In this document: in pieces, positions 1-8,858 of the stretch
How the letters are laid out: the number at the start of each line of letters is the position of its first letter
How positions within the stretch are numbered: position 1 is the first letter of the stretch
Assembly: GCA_002840355.1 (NCBI GenBank)
Contig: PHAL01000019.1
Coordinates: forward strand, 1 to 40,481
Reading direction: 5' to 3'
Length of the DNA: 40,481 bases
Origin: Elusimicrobia bacterium HGW-Elusimicrobia-3
Lineage (GTDB): Bacteria; Elusimicrobiota; Elusimicrobia; Elusimicrobiales; UBA9959
The notes under the pieces: generated by a model
What the model was told of the DNA's origin: nothing
The model's database searches: none
What the model saw: only the letters and a program-made list of their open reading frames with translations
Translations under genes and position numbers: made by a program

Positions 1-1939
1 CGGCGGGAGGCCGCGCACCGCCCTGCAGGAACTGCTTGTAATTCCCCTCGTAGACGAACATGTCGAACCAGAGCAGGAAACTCAGCACGCACCACAGGGT
101 GCGGCCGTTGTCGCGGCGGCCGGAGAGGTGCTCGCGCCAGAGGGCGTCCACGGCCTCGTAGCGCAGCAGGCCGGACCGCTCCACCCGCTCCCGCGAGAAA
201 TATTTTTCAGCCAGGCCGCGGAAGTCGCCGAAGAACCACAGCGAGTGGGGCATCTCCAGGCCCATGTTGGAGCGGCGCAGGATGGCCGGCGGCAGCAGGC
301 CTCGCATGGCCAGTTTCTGCACGCAGCGGCCCTTGAGACCTTTTATCTTGAACTTGTTGGGGATGGCGGAGGCGAAGCCAGCCACGTCGCGCTCCATGTA
401 GGGAAAGCGGGTCTCCACCGAATGCGCCATGGCGCAGCGGTCGTTCTTGACCATGAGGTCGTCCACGAAATAATACCAGAGGTCCAGGTGCGAGACGCGG
501 TCCAGCTCGTCGGCGTAAGGCAGCGCGTCGAAAAATTCCCGGAAGAGTGCCCCCGTCCCCTTTTCGGGCGGCGCGAAGGTCATCAGTCCGCGCTTTTCCT
601 CTTCGCCCAGCACGTGCCGCCAGTAGAGATGCGCCTCTGCCGCGCCCAGCTCCGCCCCCGTGGTGAACCGCTTGGCCAGGAAATCGAAACTCAGCTTCTT
701 GCGCGAAACCGGCAGCCCCGCCGCCAGCGCGCGCAGGGCGCCCCGCACCGGCCCCGGCACGGCCCGCCGGTAGAACTGGCGCGCCCGGCAGGCCCGGTGC
801 GTCTCGTAAGCGTTAAAGATCTCGTCCCCGCCCTCGCCGGACAGCAGCACCGAGACATGCTTGCGGGCCTCCCGGGCCAGCAGGAAGAACGGCGCCGCGG
901 CCCCGTCCCCGCTCGGTTCGTCTAGATGCGCGGTGGCGGAATGGAGGCACTCGAGCACGTCGCGCGGTCCCACCGGGATCTCGTGGTGGATGGAGCCGGA
1001 GAACTCGGCCATCAGCCGCTGGTAGGGGGTCTCGTCGAAGCTCGGCTCCCGCATCGCGATGGAGAAAGTATGCAGCTTGCGGCTCAGGCCCAGTTCCTTG
1101 GCCACGCCCAGCAGCGAGCTGGTGTCCATCCCGCCCGACAGCGTCAGGCCGCAGGGCGCGTCCGTGGCGAGGCTGCGCTCCACCGCCCCGAACAGCCGCC
1201 GGCGCAGCCCCGCGGCCGCGGCCGCTTCGGAGAGGCCCTTGTCGGGTTCGTAGCTGGCGGAAAAATAAGTTTTCTCCTCTACGGCTCCGGACCGCAGGTC
1301 AATTTCCAGCAGGCGGCCGGCGGGCAGTTCCTTTATCTCGGCGAACGGCGTGGAGGAGCCGGGCAGGTAGGCCAGGGAGAAGAAATGCCAGAGGGCCGCG
1401 CGGTCCAGGCGCCTGTCCCAGCCGCTCACTTCGAGCAGCGCTTTTATCTCCGAGGCGAAATACAGCCGGCCCGCGTGCCGCAGGTAAAAGACCGGCCGCA
1501 GCCCGTAGAAATCCCGGACGAGCAGGGCTTTCTCCCGGGCGCGGTCGTACAGGCAGAAGGCGAACTGGCCGGAGAGGGCGGAAAGGAAACCGGGGCCGAG
1601 CTTTTCGTAGAGGCGCAGCACCACTTCGGCGTCGGAGCGGGTGCGCAGCGGGCGGTCCTGCCCAAGGGCGAGCTCGCGGCTCAGCGCGGAAAAATTAGTG
1701 ACGGCGCCGTTGTAGGTCAGCCACAGGTTCCCGCTGTCGGAAGCCATCGGCAGGTCGGCGGCGGCGGAGAGGTCGGTAACGCGCAGCCGGGCGGAGCCCA
1801 GCGCGGCCCGGCCGCTGAACAGTTCCCCCCGGCTGTCGGGCCCGCGGTGGCGCAGCGCCCCGGTCATGGAGCGCAATAGAATTTTATCCGGCTCTTCGAG
1901 CCGTCCGCCCAGCGAAAGGATACCGGCTATGCCGCACAT
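1..1939 (-). CDS. asnB: Asparagine synthase (glutamine-hydrolysing), C-terminus cut by window edge
   Basis: Makes asparagine from aspartate, ATP and glutamine in the cytoplasm. The start at 1939 gives MCGIAGI, so Cys2 is the N-terminal nucleophile of a class II glutamine amidotransferase domain (about residues 2-210, with RHRGPDS near residue 33). The synthetase domain follows, with the pyrophosphate-binding loop SGGMDTSS near residue 270 and SGEGGDE further on. A GGGAG ribosome site lies 9 bases upstream of the ATG. 646 codons are visible without a stop, about the usual full length, so only a short tail is missing. The family also includes AsnB-like amidotransferases used in surface polysaccharide or antibiotic synthesis; its lone position does not decide between these roles. 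Confidence 0.92.
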   Translation of the reverse strand, partial: MCGIAGILSLGGRLEEPDKILLRSMTGALRHRGPDSRGELFSGRAALGSARLRVTDLSAAADLPMASDSGNLWLTYNGAVTNFSALSRELALGQDRPLRTRSDAEVVLRLYEKLGPGFLSALSGQFAFCLYDRAREKALLVRDFYGLRPVFYLRHAGRLYFASEIKALLEVSGWDRRLDRAALWHFFSLAYLPGSSTPFAEIKELPAGRLLEIDLRSGAVEEKTYFSASYEPDKGLSEAAAAAGLRRRLFGAVERSLATDAPCGLTLSGGMDTSSLLGVAKELGLSRKLHTFSIAMREPSFDETPYQRLMAEFSGSIHHEIPVGPRDVLECLHSATAHLDEPSGDGAAAPFFLLAREARKHVSVLLSGEGGDEIFNAYETHRACRARQFYRRAVPGPVRGALRALAAGLPVSRKKLSFDFLAKRFTTGAELGAAEAHLYWRHVLGEEEKRGLMTFAPPEKGTGALFREFFDALPYADELDRVSHLDLWYYFVDDLMVKNDRCAMAHSVETRFPYMERDVAGFASAIPNKFKIKGLKGRCVQKLAMRGLLPPAILRRSNMGLEMPHSLWFFGDFRGLAEKYFSRERVERSGLLRYEAVDALWREHLSGRRDNGRTLWCVLSFLLWFDMFVYEGNYKQFLQGGARPPA

Positions 1940-2158
1940 CAGCGGTCTCCCGCCCGCCGTCCCGCGGCGGCCGGTGACAGCGGGCCTAAACCCGCGCCGC
2001 CGATATCAAGAAGGTAGGATGTCTCCAAAACCTGTTCCTTTCCGCTGTTGGATTTAACCCGGGATACCGGGTTTAAAGACCGCAACCGCCCCATTACGGC
2101 AAGGACATTATATAAAATTGCGGTTTCCGGCCCGGCGGGGCGCGACTGCCGGCCAGAT
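1940..2158 (-). promoter_or_regulatory. asnB upstream region with possible -10 box and small hairpins
   Basis: This 219-base gap holds no gene. Reading leftward, a TATAAT hexamer lies at 2107-2112, about 165 bases before the asnB start, but I see no convincing -35 box. The presumptive leader has two short hairpins: AACCCGG/CCGGGTT around a GATA loop (2056-2073) and GCGGG/CCCGC near 1980-1995. Neither is followed by a T tract, so they are leader structure rather than terminators. A promoter here is an inference from one hexamer. Confidence 0.25.
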
Positions 2159-2190
2159 AAAAAAGGCCGCTTCCCAGCGGCCTCTTTCAG
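2157..2190 (-). terminator. Intrinsic terminator of the PAP2 phosphatase gene
   Basis: Perfect 7-bp stem AGGCCGC/GCGGCCT (2164-2170 and 2177-2183), 6-base loop, followed on the minus strand by six T (complement of 2159-2164). It lies just after the phosphatase stop codon. Confidence 0.85.
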
Positions 2191-2201
2191 CGCCCCCGGG
2201 A

Positions 2202-2966
2202 TCAGCGCAGCAGCGGTTCGAGGGCCCGCAGGTCGGAGACGAAGGCGGGCTCTTGCTTCAACTCTTTGTACAGCGCGTCGGCCAGCGCCTTGCCGGCGGC
2301 GGTGTCGGACGGATGGTGCACGCCGCCCAGAACGCGAAGGAGAGCGCTTTCGTCGGCTTTAGCCAGGAACTCGGCGCGCCTGGCCGGGACCAGGTCGGCG
2401 AGGATCAGCGCGAAGAGCCGGGACATCGTCGCGTGGCCGCTGGGGTAGGCGTAGCCCTTTACCGGCGGCAGGCAGGGCTTTACGCGGGCGTCGCGCAAGA
2501 AAGGCCGGTCGCGCTTGTAAACGTCCTTGAGGTATTTGTGGGCCGCCACCGAATCCTCGCCGACGTTCTTGAAAAATTCTTTCACCGCCGCGGGCGTCGG
2601 GCCGCCGAACGGGCTGAGCCGGCCGAAGAATACCTCGTAGTTGTGGCTCATCTCGGCCCTGGCGGCGGCGCATTGGGCCGCGTTGCGGCGGGCCTGCCAG
2701 CCGAGTATCTCCCTGAAGTCTTCCCTGTCCTCGTAGGAGCCGTCCGCGGGCGCGGCCTGCACGGCGCGCAAGTCCAGGCCGTCCAGAGATAAATAATGAC
2801 CCGCCGAAGCGGCGCGCAGGTCCGAGGCCTGCGGGGCGCCCGGGAGAGGCGGCAGCGCGGCCGGAGCGCCTGTGTAAAGTTCGGTTAAAGCGCCGGCCTG
2901 CCCGGAGAGGGGCAGCAGCGCGGCCAGGGAAATGGAAAGCAGGAGACGGCGGAAGAGATTCGGCAT
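2202..2966 (-). CDS. Secreted PAP2-family acid phosphatase (class A NSAP-like)
   Basis: 254 residues, starting with an export signal (charged MPNLFRRLL, then a hydrophobic stretch to about residue 22 ending SGQAGA), so it probably works in the periplasm. The three PAP2 signatures are intact: K-x6-R-P ending in KRDRPF (about residue 150), PSGHAT (about 172) and R-x5-H-x3-D in VLGGVHHPSD (about 215). The two signature histidines are the family's catalytic pair: one becomes phosphorylated, the other is the acid/base. The length and the layout with KRDRP before PSGH resemble PhoN-type non-specific acid phosphatases, which release phosphate from small organic phosphoesters. Substrate cannot be read from sequence. 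It is a single gene with its own terminator. Confidence 0.88.
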   Translation of the reverse strand: MPNLFRRLLLSISLAALLPLSGQAGALTELYTGAPAALPPLPGAPQASDLRAASAGHYLSLDGLDLRAVQAAPADGSYEDREDFREILGWQARRNAAQCAAARAEMSHNYEVFFGRLSPFGGPTPAAVKEFFKNVGEDSVAAHKYLKDVYKRDRPFLRDARVKPCLPPVKGYAYPSGHATMSRLFALILADLVPARRAEFLAKADESALLRVLGGVHHPSDTAAGKALADALYKELKQEPAFVSDLRALEPLLR

Positions 2967-2981
2967 TACCAGATTTTACAA

Positions 2982-3028
2982 GTAAAACCGCCGCCGCAAA
3001 AGGGCCTCTGGGCCTATGCGGGCGGCGG
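2982..3028 (-). terminator. Probable terminator after the P-loop protein gene
   Basis: GC-rich stem CCGCCGCCGC (2988-2997) with GCGGGCGGCGG (3018-3028), containing one bulge and a 20-base loop, followed on the minus strand by TTTTACTT. It lies about 25 bases after the upstream gene's stop codon at 3052. Confidence 0.5.
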
Positions 3029-3051
3029 CAAAAGGACCGCGGCGGCGGGCT

Positions 3052-3675
3052 TTAGACGGCGGCCTTCTCTTTCTGCTGTACCGGGACGGGGTAGCCGAGG
3101 GCTTCCAGCGTCTCGTTGACTATCAGGTCGGCCCATTCCTTGCGCAGTTCGGTGGTGGGCGGCGGCAGCGTGCGGTGGTCGATGTTGAATTCGCCCAACA
3201 GCGCGTTGAGGCGGTCGAAGATATCCTGCTGGAACTCGTGGCTCTTGGCGTCCCGGATGCCGTCTTCCATCAGCTCGCCGACCATCGGCAGCTTGTAGAT
3301 GACGTCGTAGGGGAAGGTCTCGGCGTAGGCCTTCAGGAATTCGCGCAGCATCTTGTTCTCGCCGCAGCGGCGCTCGAGGTAGACCAGGTTGTCGAACACG
3401 CTGCGGTCGCAGACCACCACCTGGTAGTTGCGCAGCGTGCCGCGCAGCTCCTCTGTGATATGCTGCATCATGATGTACATCTGGGCCGGCAGCGTGGTGC
3501 TTTCGTTTATCGGTATGCCCTGCTCGAAGGCGCTTGCGGCGATCTCGGAGAAAACCTTCACCTTCAGGCCGCGCTTCTTGAGCTCGGCGGCCACCTCGTA
3601 GCACAGCGTGGTCTTGCCGGTGCCGTGCGTGGAAATGAGCGAGATCTTATAGGGCCGCTTTTTGTTGTGGGGCAT
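3052..3675 (-). CDS. P-loop ATPase/kinase-like protein (AAA_28-type fold)
   Basis: 207 residues. The Walker A loop is STHGTGKTTL near the N-terminus, after a beta-strand KISLI. A Walker-B-like strand VVVCDRSVFDNLVY has the DRS arrangement seen in deoxynucleoside/thymidylate-kinase relatives and in the NadR kinase-like AAA_28 family. I infer phosphoryl transfer to a small molecule, but no substrate is recognisable. The frame stays open upstream to 3747, but I chose the ATG at 3675 because GGAG lies 6 bases before it (3682-3685) and the protein then starts MPHNKKRPYKISLI, right before the first strand. The gene stands alone, with a terminator downstream. Confidence 0.7.
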   Translation of the reverse strand: MPHNKKRPYKISLISTHGTGKTTLCYEVAAELKKRGLKVKVFSEIAASAFEQGIPINESTTLPAQMYIMMQHITEELRGTLRNYQVVVCDRSVFDNLVYLERRCGENKMLREFLKAYAETFPYDVIYKLPMVGELMEDGIRDAKSHEFQQDIFDRLNALLGEFNIDHRTLPPPTTELRKEWADLIVNETLEALGYPVPVQQKEKAAV

Positions 3676-3803
3676 ATCAGACTCCGTGAAAATCAAATTT
3701 GAAAAATCGGGATAGACAGATACTACACTTTTTCGCGCCGCGCTCAAAATTTCCCGCCGTTAACGCCGCTTGCGTCCCGGGCAGGCGCCCGGAGGCCCTT
3801 TTT

Positions 3804-4388
3804 TCAGCCGGGGCGGGAAAATCCCGGCCGGGGGTCGGGGCTCTCATCGTATTTCTTTTTGGCCGCGCAGCGCTCCCGGCAGTATTCCCGCTCCTGCTTG
3901 CCGGAGATCTTCAGACAGAACCGGGGGTCGTTGTTTTCCAGGGCCAGCGCTTCGTAGCAATCTCCCCGTATCGAGTCGGGGTCACCGTCGATGCGCTCGC
4001 AAAGGGACTCGTCCCCAGTGGCGACGGCGAGGATGGCGTAGCAGTGCTCTTCGCCTATATATTCCAATATCTCTCCGTTCGTGCAAATTCCCGGGTCGCC
4101 GACAGCTTTCACGACCTCCCTGTAACAGGTCTGCCTGGGCATCACCGAATGGACGTAGCGGTCGGAGACTTTGCGGCAGAGGCCCGCGTCTTTTTGGGCT
4201 ACGGCCCGGGCGATATGCCGGGCATCCTCCTCCGGACTATTGACGAAGACCCGCGCATAGACGGCGTCCGCGGCCAGGGCCGACGCCAGCAGCACGGCGT
4301 CCGGCGAGAATTTCAGGCTCAAGCCAATGACAACCGCGCCCAACAGGGCCGCCAGCGCCATAGCCGCGTAAATGATCTTTTTTTTCAT
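3804..4388 (-). CDS. Single-span membrane protein with repeated Cys motif, function unknown
   Basis: 194 residues from ATG 4388: MKKK, then one hydrophobic helix (about residues 5-25), then a soluble region with regularly spaced cysteines. Pairs of the form xxLCxxI followed 10-20 residues later by a CY/CYE pair recur (RQTCYREV, EEHCYAIL, RGDCYEAL, REYCRERC), giving at least nine Cys. Such spacing suggests an oxidised, disulphide-stabilised extracytoplasmic repeat domain. I do not recognise a named family. The frame is open further upstream to 4724, but that part overlaps the upstream membrane gene, so it was not used. The upstream gene ends at 4409, so this is probably the third gene of a leftward operon with the two membrane proteins. 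Confidence 0.6.
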   Translation of the reverse strand: MKKKIIYAAMALAALLGAVVIGLSLKFSPDAVLLASALAADAVYARVFVNSPEEDARHIARAVAQKDAGLCRKVSDRYVHSVMPRQTCYREVVKAVGDPGICTNGEILEYIGEEHCYAILAVATGDESLCERIDGDPDSIRGDCYEALALENNDPRFCLKISGKQEREYCRERCAAKKKYDESPDPRPGFSRPG

Positions 4389-4408
4389 TACCTTCAGCCT
4401 CACCCGGC

Positions 4409-4933
4409 TCAGACTTTTCCAGCGGGCCGCCGCGCCTGCCTCAGCAGTTCTCTGGCCAGCGCGGGCAACGCCGCGCGCCAGACCTGCGTCAGCATGACGC
4501 TCAGCGCCGCCCCCAGCGCGAAAGTATCGTCCACGAAGCCGGGGATGTTCACCGGCAGCATTTCGTAAAGGAATACCGCGGCGGGCAGCAGCAGCCAGCG
4601 CCAGCCGGTGGCGTAACGCTTGGTTATGACCAGGCAGGCGCCCAGCAGCAGCCCGGCGCCTATAAAAGCCGGCGCGGAGAAGACGCTCAGCCCCAGGCTG
4701 AAAGGCGCGAGCGCCAGCGACCACAGGGCGGCGAACACCGCGGGCAGCGCCGCGTCCAGGTACGAGTAGCTTTTAACGAAGAACAGGTTCACCACGGCGG
4801 CGGTGAAGAACAGCGTGAAGACCGCGGCCCCGGCCAGCAGCCCGGCACGCAGGTCCGCGGCCACCCAGCCGATGACAAGGCCCAGCCCCGTGAACGGGAA
4901 GGACAGGAAGGCGATGGCGAAACTGCGCCACAT
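4409..4933 (-). CDS. Multi-pass membrane protein with DUF1232-like C-terminal motif
   Basis: 174 residues, strongly hydrophobic, with about five predicted spans. Near the C-terminus, YEMLPVNIPGFVDDTF resembles the DUF1232 (YkvA-like) signature, in which a hydrophobic helix is followed by P-[VI]-D-x-[IP]-P-x-[FV]-x-D-D. Here the usual Asp after P-V is Asn. This resemblance is by eye only. The ATG at 4933 lies one base after the upstream gene's stop (TAGTATG), so the two are translationally coupled. Function unknown. Confidence 0.6.
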   Translation of the reverse strand: MWRSFAIAFLSFPFTGLGLVIGWVAADLRAGLLAGAAVFTLFFTAAVVNLFFVKSYSYLDAALPAVFAALWSLALAPFSLGLSVFSAPAFIGAGLLLGACLVITKRYATGWRWLLLPAAVFLYEMLPVNIPGFVDDTFALGAALSVMLTQVWRAALPALARELLRQARRPAGKV

Positions 4934-4934
4934 A

Positions 4935-6005
4935 CTAGCGCGCCAGCAGGGCGGTGATGCCCAGCTGGTCCCGGAAGATCATCGCGGCAAGAATAAGCAG
5001 GGCGAAGATTACGGCGGCCGTGACGGCGCCGTGGCTGCTGCTCCCGCCGGGGGGCGGCGGCAGCATCAGGTTCTCCTCCCGCCCGGCCACGTAGTCGGCG
5101 TAAATATCGCAGGCCGAGATCAGGTAGACCGGCCGCAGGAAGAGCAGCACCAGGCCCACCGACACCATCAGCGGCACGCCCGCCCAGACGTAGAATTTAT
5201 AGATATTGCTCTCCACCGGCGCGGAGAAGTCCACCAGATCGGGGAACATGACGAAGAAAAAGATGGTCCCGGCGTAGCCGCCCACGCCCACTATCCAGCA
5301 CAGGAGCGAGTAGCCGCCGCGCAGCAGCAGCACGTCCTTTAGCTTCACGCGCACCAGGTCCACCGAGCGCTTGCCAGCGTCTAGCAGGCCGCGCCCGGTC
5401 ACCAGCGCCGGCACGATGCCGATGGTCGCCACCTTCCAGGCGTAGTACAGCGCCTCGCTCAGGGCCTTTTGCGCGGCCGTGCGGCGGTCGTTCTTCTTGG
5501 GCAGGCGGTCGAGGATGCGCATCACCGTCCACCAGCCGTCTATCCAGTGGAACACCCACAGCTGCCAGGCCTTGGGCAGCACGATGTTCAGGCATTCGTC
5601 TATGGTGGATTCTTTGCCCTGCCGGTTGAGGAAATGCGCCGCGCCCATGCAGCCGCTGAGCACGCCCAGCGGAAAGGCGGTGAGGCCGACGCAGACGAAA
5701 GACCAGGCCAGCAGGATGTAGTCCCCCGGCGAGCCGCCCTTCGAATCGGAGGCGCGCTGCCAGGCCTCTTCCGGGATCCAGCCCAGCATCTGCACCCAGA
5801 GGTAGTAGCCCAGGCCGATGCAGGCCCACTGCAGCAGCGCGAAAGTTATGATTTCCTTCTCGAGGAACATCAGCCTGACGCTGAACTTGGTGCGGCGCCA
5901 GAAGTCGGCCAGCGCGTCGCCGCCGGCGGGGTGCGGCGCGGCGTTGGTGATCGCGTAGACCTCGTTCTTCACCGCGTCCATCTCGCCCAGGTAGGTCATT
6001 GGCAT
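4935..6005 (-). CDS. Polytopic membrane protein, function unknown
   Basis: 356 residues. A soluble, amphipathic N-terminus (about 45 residues, with FWRRTKFSVRLMFLEKE) precedes roughly six hydrophobic segments (about 49-72, 94-118, 190-207, 230-258, 275-300 and 325-345). A proline run PPPPGG near residue 318 precedes the last span. I do not recognise the family; the arrangement resembles uncharacterised integral membrane proteins rather than transporters with known motifs. The start at 6005 is backed by GGAGG six bases upstream (GGAGGATAACGATG); a second ATG two codons later is less well placed. It is the first gene of a three-gene leftward cluster. Confidence 0.62.
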   Translation of the reverse strand: MPMTYLGEMDAVKNEVYAITNAAPHPAGGDALADFWRRTKFSVRLMFLEKEIITFALLQWACIGLGYYLWVQMLGWIPEEAWQRASDSKGGSPGDYILLAWSFVCVGLTAFPLGVLSGCMGAAHFLNRQGKESTIDECLNIVLPKAWQLWVFHWIDGWWTVMRILDRLPKKNDRRTAAQKALSEALYYAWKVATIGIVPALVTGRGLLDAGKRSVDLVRVKLKDVLLLRGGYSLLCWIVGVGGYAGTIFFFVMFPDLVDFSAPVESNIYKFYVWAGVPLMVSVGLVLLFLRPVYLISACDIYADYVAGREENLMLPPPPGGSSSHGAVTAAVIFALLILAAMIFRDQLGITALLAR

Positions 6006-6048
6006 CGTTATCCTCCGCGTTCAATAATGCGAACCCCCGCCGCCCCGG

Positions 6049-7338
6049 CTAGAAACCGGTACGGCTGACGAAGTTGAAATCCTTTACCGTGATATGCGGC
6101 ATGGAGGTGTAGACCATCCCCTTCTCGCGCCCGATATCGACGGTGTTTTCCAGCAGGGCGAACACGCTCTGGTTGAACCTGAAGTTGTTGGCGCTGCCCG
6201 CCAAGCGTCCGTCTTTTATCTTAAACAGGCCGTCGCGCGTCATGCCCGTGAACACCGCGTCCATCTGGTCCACCTGGCGTATATACCAGAAACTGTTCAC
6301 GTACAGGCCGTTCTCGACCGACTTCACCAAGTCCTCCGCCGCGCGGTCCGTGCCGGCCAGGATCACGCTGCCCGGCGAGCCGCGGCCGGTGGCCAGGGCG
6401 CCCTTTTGGGCGGCATAGTAGCGCGAGTACCAGGGCTGAACGAGCTTGCCGCCGGCTATCATGTCGAACTCCGGGTACGGGGCGCCGTCGGCCGGCGAGA
6501 ACGGGCAGGGCGCCACCGGGTGGTCCGGGCGCGAATAGACGCGGATGCCGGGCGCGGCTATGACCCTGTCGCGCCGCGTCGACAGGGCGGTGCGCCCCTC
6601 GTCCATGGCCTTGGCGTCCATGTTGTAGCGCAGGAACATCAGCAGCAGCTCCTCCACCGCCGCCGGCGCCAGCACCACGGTATACCTGCCAGGCTCCAGC
6701 GGCGAGGGGTTGGCCGACAAGCGGGCTTTTTCCGACAGGCCGGCGATGAAGGTTTCCGGGGCGTAGTCGGCCAGGTCCCGCGAGTGAAAGGTGTCCTTGA
6801 ACGAGGAGTCGCCGGTCATGGCCGTGACGGCCAGCGCTGAGAAGCAGCCGGCGTTCGCCAGGCGCAGCCCGGCGCTGTTGTAAACCTCGTTATAATGCGG
6901 GTTCACCGACAGGCTGCCCGCCGCTTTCAGCCCGGCCGCCCGCAGCTCGCCGAAGAGCCGCTCCAGCATGCCGTATTTGACCTCGTCGGAGGGAAGGGAG
7001 AAAGGCTGATCGAGCTGTTTGATCCCGGCGGCCTCGGCCGGAGTGACCGGGGGCATGTACTCCGGGTCCCTGGGCAGCAGGCGCGCGGCCTCGTGCGCGC
7101 GGGCCACCGCCCGCCGCAGGCCCTCCTCGGAGGTATCGTTGGTCTTGCAGACGCCGGTGCGGCCGTCGCAGCCCACCTCCACCCGCGCCTCGCGCAGCGG
7201 GGCCTGCAGGTTCTCCCTGTTGACCGAGCTGTCGGAGAAGCGGATGAAATGCGTATCCCCTCCGGTGACGGCGATCACCACGTGGTCGGTCACGGGCCTG
7301 GCGAGGATCTTTTCTATCGCGGCGCGGGTGGCTTCCAT
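6049..7338 (-). CDS. tldE: TldE/PmbA-type subunit of the TldD-TldE metalloprotease
   Basis: 429 residues. TldE pairs with TldD to form a heterodimeric protease that degrades unfolded or modified peptides threaded into its cavity (known for microcin B17 leader removal and CcdA breakdown in E. coli). This protein has the family's overall organisation, including the C-terminal NNFRFNQSVF region and GAS/GSP loops, but no HExxxH motif, as expected for the non-catalytic partner. The ATG at 7338 has GGAGG close upstream and overlaps the tldD stop by one base (TAATG), so the two subunits are translationally coupled. The same frame is open to 7851, but that part lies inside tldD in another frame and was rejected. 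Confidence 0.88.
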   Translation of the reverse strand: MEATRAAIEKILARPVTDHVVIAVTGGDTHFIRFSDSSVNRENLQAPLREARVEVGCDGRTGVCKTNDTSEEGLRRAVARAHEAARLLPRDPEYMPPVTPAEAAGIKQLDQPFSLPSDEVKYGMLERLFGELRAAGLKAAGSLSVNPHYNEVYNSAGLRLANAGCFSALAVTAMTGDSSFKDTFHSRDLADYAPETFIAGLSEKARLSANPSPLEPGRYTVVLAPAAVEELLLMFLRYNMDAKAMDEGRTALSTRRDRVIAAPGIRVYSRPDHPVAPCPFSPADGAPYPEFDMIAGGKLVQPWYSRYYAAQKGALATGRGSPGSVILAGTDRAAEDLVKSVENGLYVNSFWYIRQVDQMDAVFTGMTRDGLFKIKDGRLAGSANNFRFNQSVFALLENTVDIGREKGMVYTSMPHITVKDFNFVSRTGF

Positions 7339-8774
7339 TATTTCGCCCTCCTTACCGTGACGCCGCGAAAGCGCGCCGGGCTGGCGCCGTGCGTCATCTG
7401 CGCCGACTGCATGGGGTCGCCCTTGCCGCAGGTTATGAACCCGGCCCGCCGGAAATAGCGCTCGTCGGCGATGGCGTCGCAGCTGCGCCAGAATTCGTAG
7501 GAGACGGCGTTGTAGACCACGTCCTTGAGCATGCCGGCCAGCTTCCCGTTCTTTATCTCCCAGAAAGCGTCCCCGCCGAACTGCATGTTCAGGCGCATCT
7601 GGTCTATGCTGAACGAGCCGCGGCCCTCGATGTAAATGCCGCTTTCGGTGCCGGCGATGAGCTCCTCGGTGGACAGCGGCTTGACGCCGGGGGCCAGGTA
7701 GAGGTTGGGGATGCGGGTGATTGGCGCGTCGAAATAGTTGGCCGCCCGCGTGGTGCCGTTGGCGCGGTCCCGCCCTATCTTGTGGGCCAGGTCCCGGCTG
7801 ACGCCGTAGCCGGAAAGGATACCGTCCTTGACCATGTGCCATTTCTGGCATTCCACGCCCTCGTCGTCGTAGCCCCAGCTGGCCAGCCCGCCCTCCAGCG
7901 TATTATCGGCGATAAAATTGACGATCTCCGAGCCGTAGCGGAAGCTGCCCAGTTTCTCGGTGGTGGCGAAACTGCGGCCGGCGCAGGACTCCTCGTAGCC
8001 CAGCACGCGGTCCAGCTCGGTAGGATGGCCGACCGACTCGTGCATGGTCAGCGCGAGGTGCTCCGGGTCCAGCACCAGCGTGGTCGGGCCCTCGGCGCAG
8101 GGCCTGGCGTAGCAGTGCTCCCGCGCCTGCTCGGCTATGCGCGCGGCGTTGCCTTCGAAATCGATGCCCCGGAAATATTCATAGCCGGCGTTCCTCGGGT
8201 CGGGCATGTAATGCCGGCCCTTTACCTCGCCGTTGGCCCTGGCGATGGCGTCGATCCTGGGCACCACGGTATAGATATCCGTCTCTATCAGCGAACCGTC
8301 GGTATTGGCGTAGCGGCGGCGCATGTTGCGCAGCACCGTCATGGTGCCGGCCTTTATGATATCCCGGCCCTTGAGTATTTTTTCGGAGACGGCCAGCATG
8401 GCGGCCACCGTCTCGGCGGGGCTCACCCCGAAAGGATCTTCCTTTATGCTGGTGGAGAACTTGTCTATGTGCCTGGGCTCGGGTGCGAGTTGCACGGCCT
8501 CCGCGGCGCTCCGGTCGGCGAGCCTGGCCAGCTCGAGGGCCCTGTCGGCGGCTTTCCTCAGCGCCCCGGGCGCCTTGTCGCGGGTGGAAGCGTAACCCCA
8601 GCCGTTGCCGCACAGCGCCCTGACGCCGGTGCCGGCCACCTCCTCCTCGGAGATATGCCGCACGCGCAGGTCCTCGGTGTGTATCTCGCGCTCGCGCACG
8701 GCCTGCTCGCGCACGTCCGCAAAACGCGCCCCTCCGCGCCTGAGATGGTCGATGATGTCGCTTAGGTGGTCCAT
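7338..8774 (-). CDS. tldD: TldD metalloprotease subunit
   Basis: 478 residues, the usual TldD length. The zinc motif HExxxH is present as HESVGH (His245, Glu246, His250), and a third likely ligand, Cys449, lies in GFITCGKG near the C-terminus, matching the His/His/Cys site known for TldD. The conserved EGRGSFSIDQMRL stretch precedes it. It is the catalytic partner of the downstream tldE. The ATG at 8774 has GGAG 9 bases upstream. The gene follows an intrinsic terminator hairpin at 8828-8858 and a strong promoter at 9189-9217, so its expression may depend on read-through of that terminator. A TATCAT -10-like box at 8799-8804 without a clear -35 could be a separate start. Confidence 0.92.
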   Translation of the reverse strand: MDHLSDIIDHLRRGGARFADVREQAVREREIHTEDLRVRHISEEEVAGTGVRALCGNGWGYASTRDKAPGALRKAADRALELARLADRSAAEAVQLAPEPRHIDKFSTSIKEDPFGVSPAETVAAMLAVSEKILKGRDIIKAGTMTVLRNMRRRYANTDGSLIETDIYTVVPRIDAIARANGEVKGRHYMPDPRNAGYEYFRGIDFEGNAARIAEQAREHCYARPCAEGPTTLVLDPEHLALTMHESVGHPTELDRVLGYEESCAGRSFATTEKLGSFRYGSEIVNFIADNTLEGGLASWGYDDEGVECQKWHMVKDGILSGYGVSRDLAHKIGRDRANGTTRAANYFDAPITRIPNLYLAPGVKPLSTEELIAGTESGIYIEGRGSFSIDQMRLNMQFGGDAFWEIKNGKLAGMLKDVVYNAVSYEFWRSCDAIADERYFRRAGFITCGKGDPMQSAQMTHGASPARFRGVTVRRAK

Positions 8775-8827
8775 GGGTTTTCGCTCCGTACTTTACAAAT
8801 GATAGCAAAGAGCGGCGCGCGCGGTAT

Positions 8828-8858
8828 AAAAGCGAGAGCCCCCGTAAGCGGGGGCTCT
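8828..8858 (-). terminator. Intrinsic terminator between the A-depleted RNA and tldD
   Basis: Perfect 10-bp stem AGAGCCCCCG/CGGGGGCTCT (8835-8844 and 8849-8858) with a 4-base loop. On the minus strand it is followed by CGCTTTTATA, a slightly displaced U tract. It would end leftward transcripts started at the promoter near 9189-9217, or act as an attenuator for tldD 54 bases further on. Confidence 0.7.

Noticed and set aside
7339-7851. Upstream extension of the tldE frame
   Set aside because: It lies inside tldD in another frame. The ATG at 7338 has GGAGG and the expected TAATG coupling.
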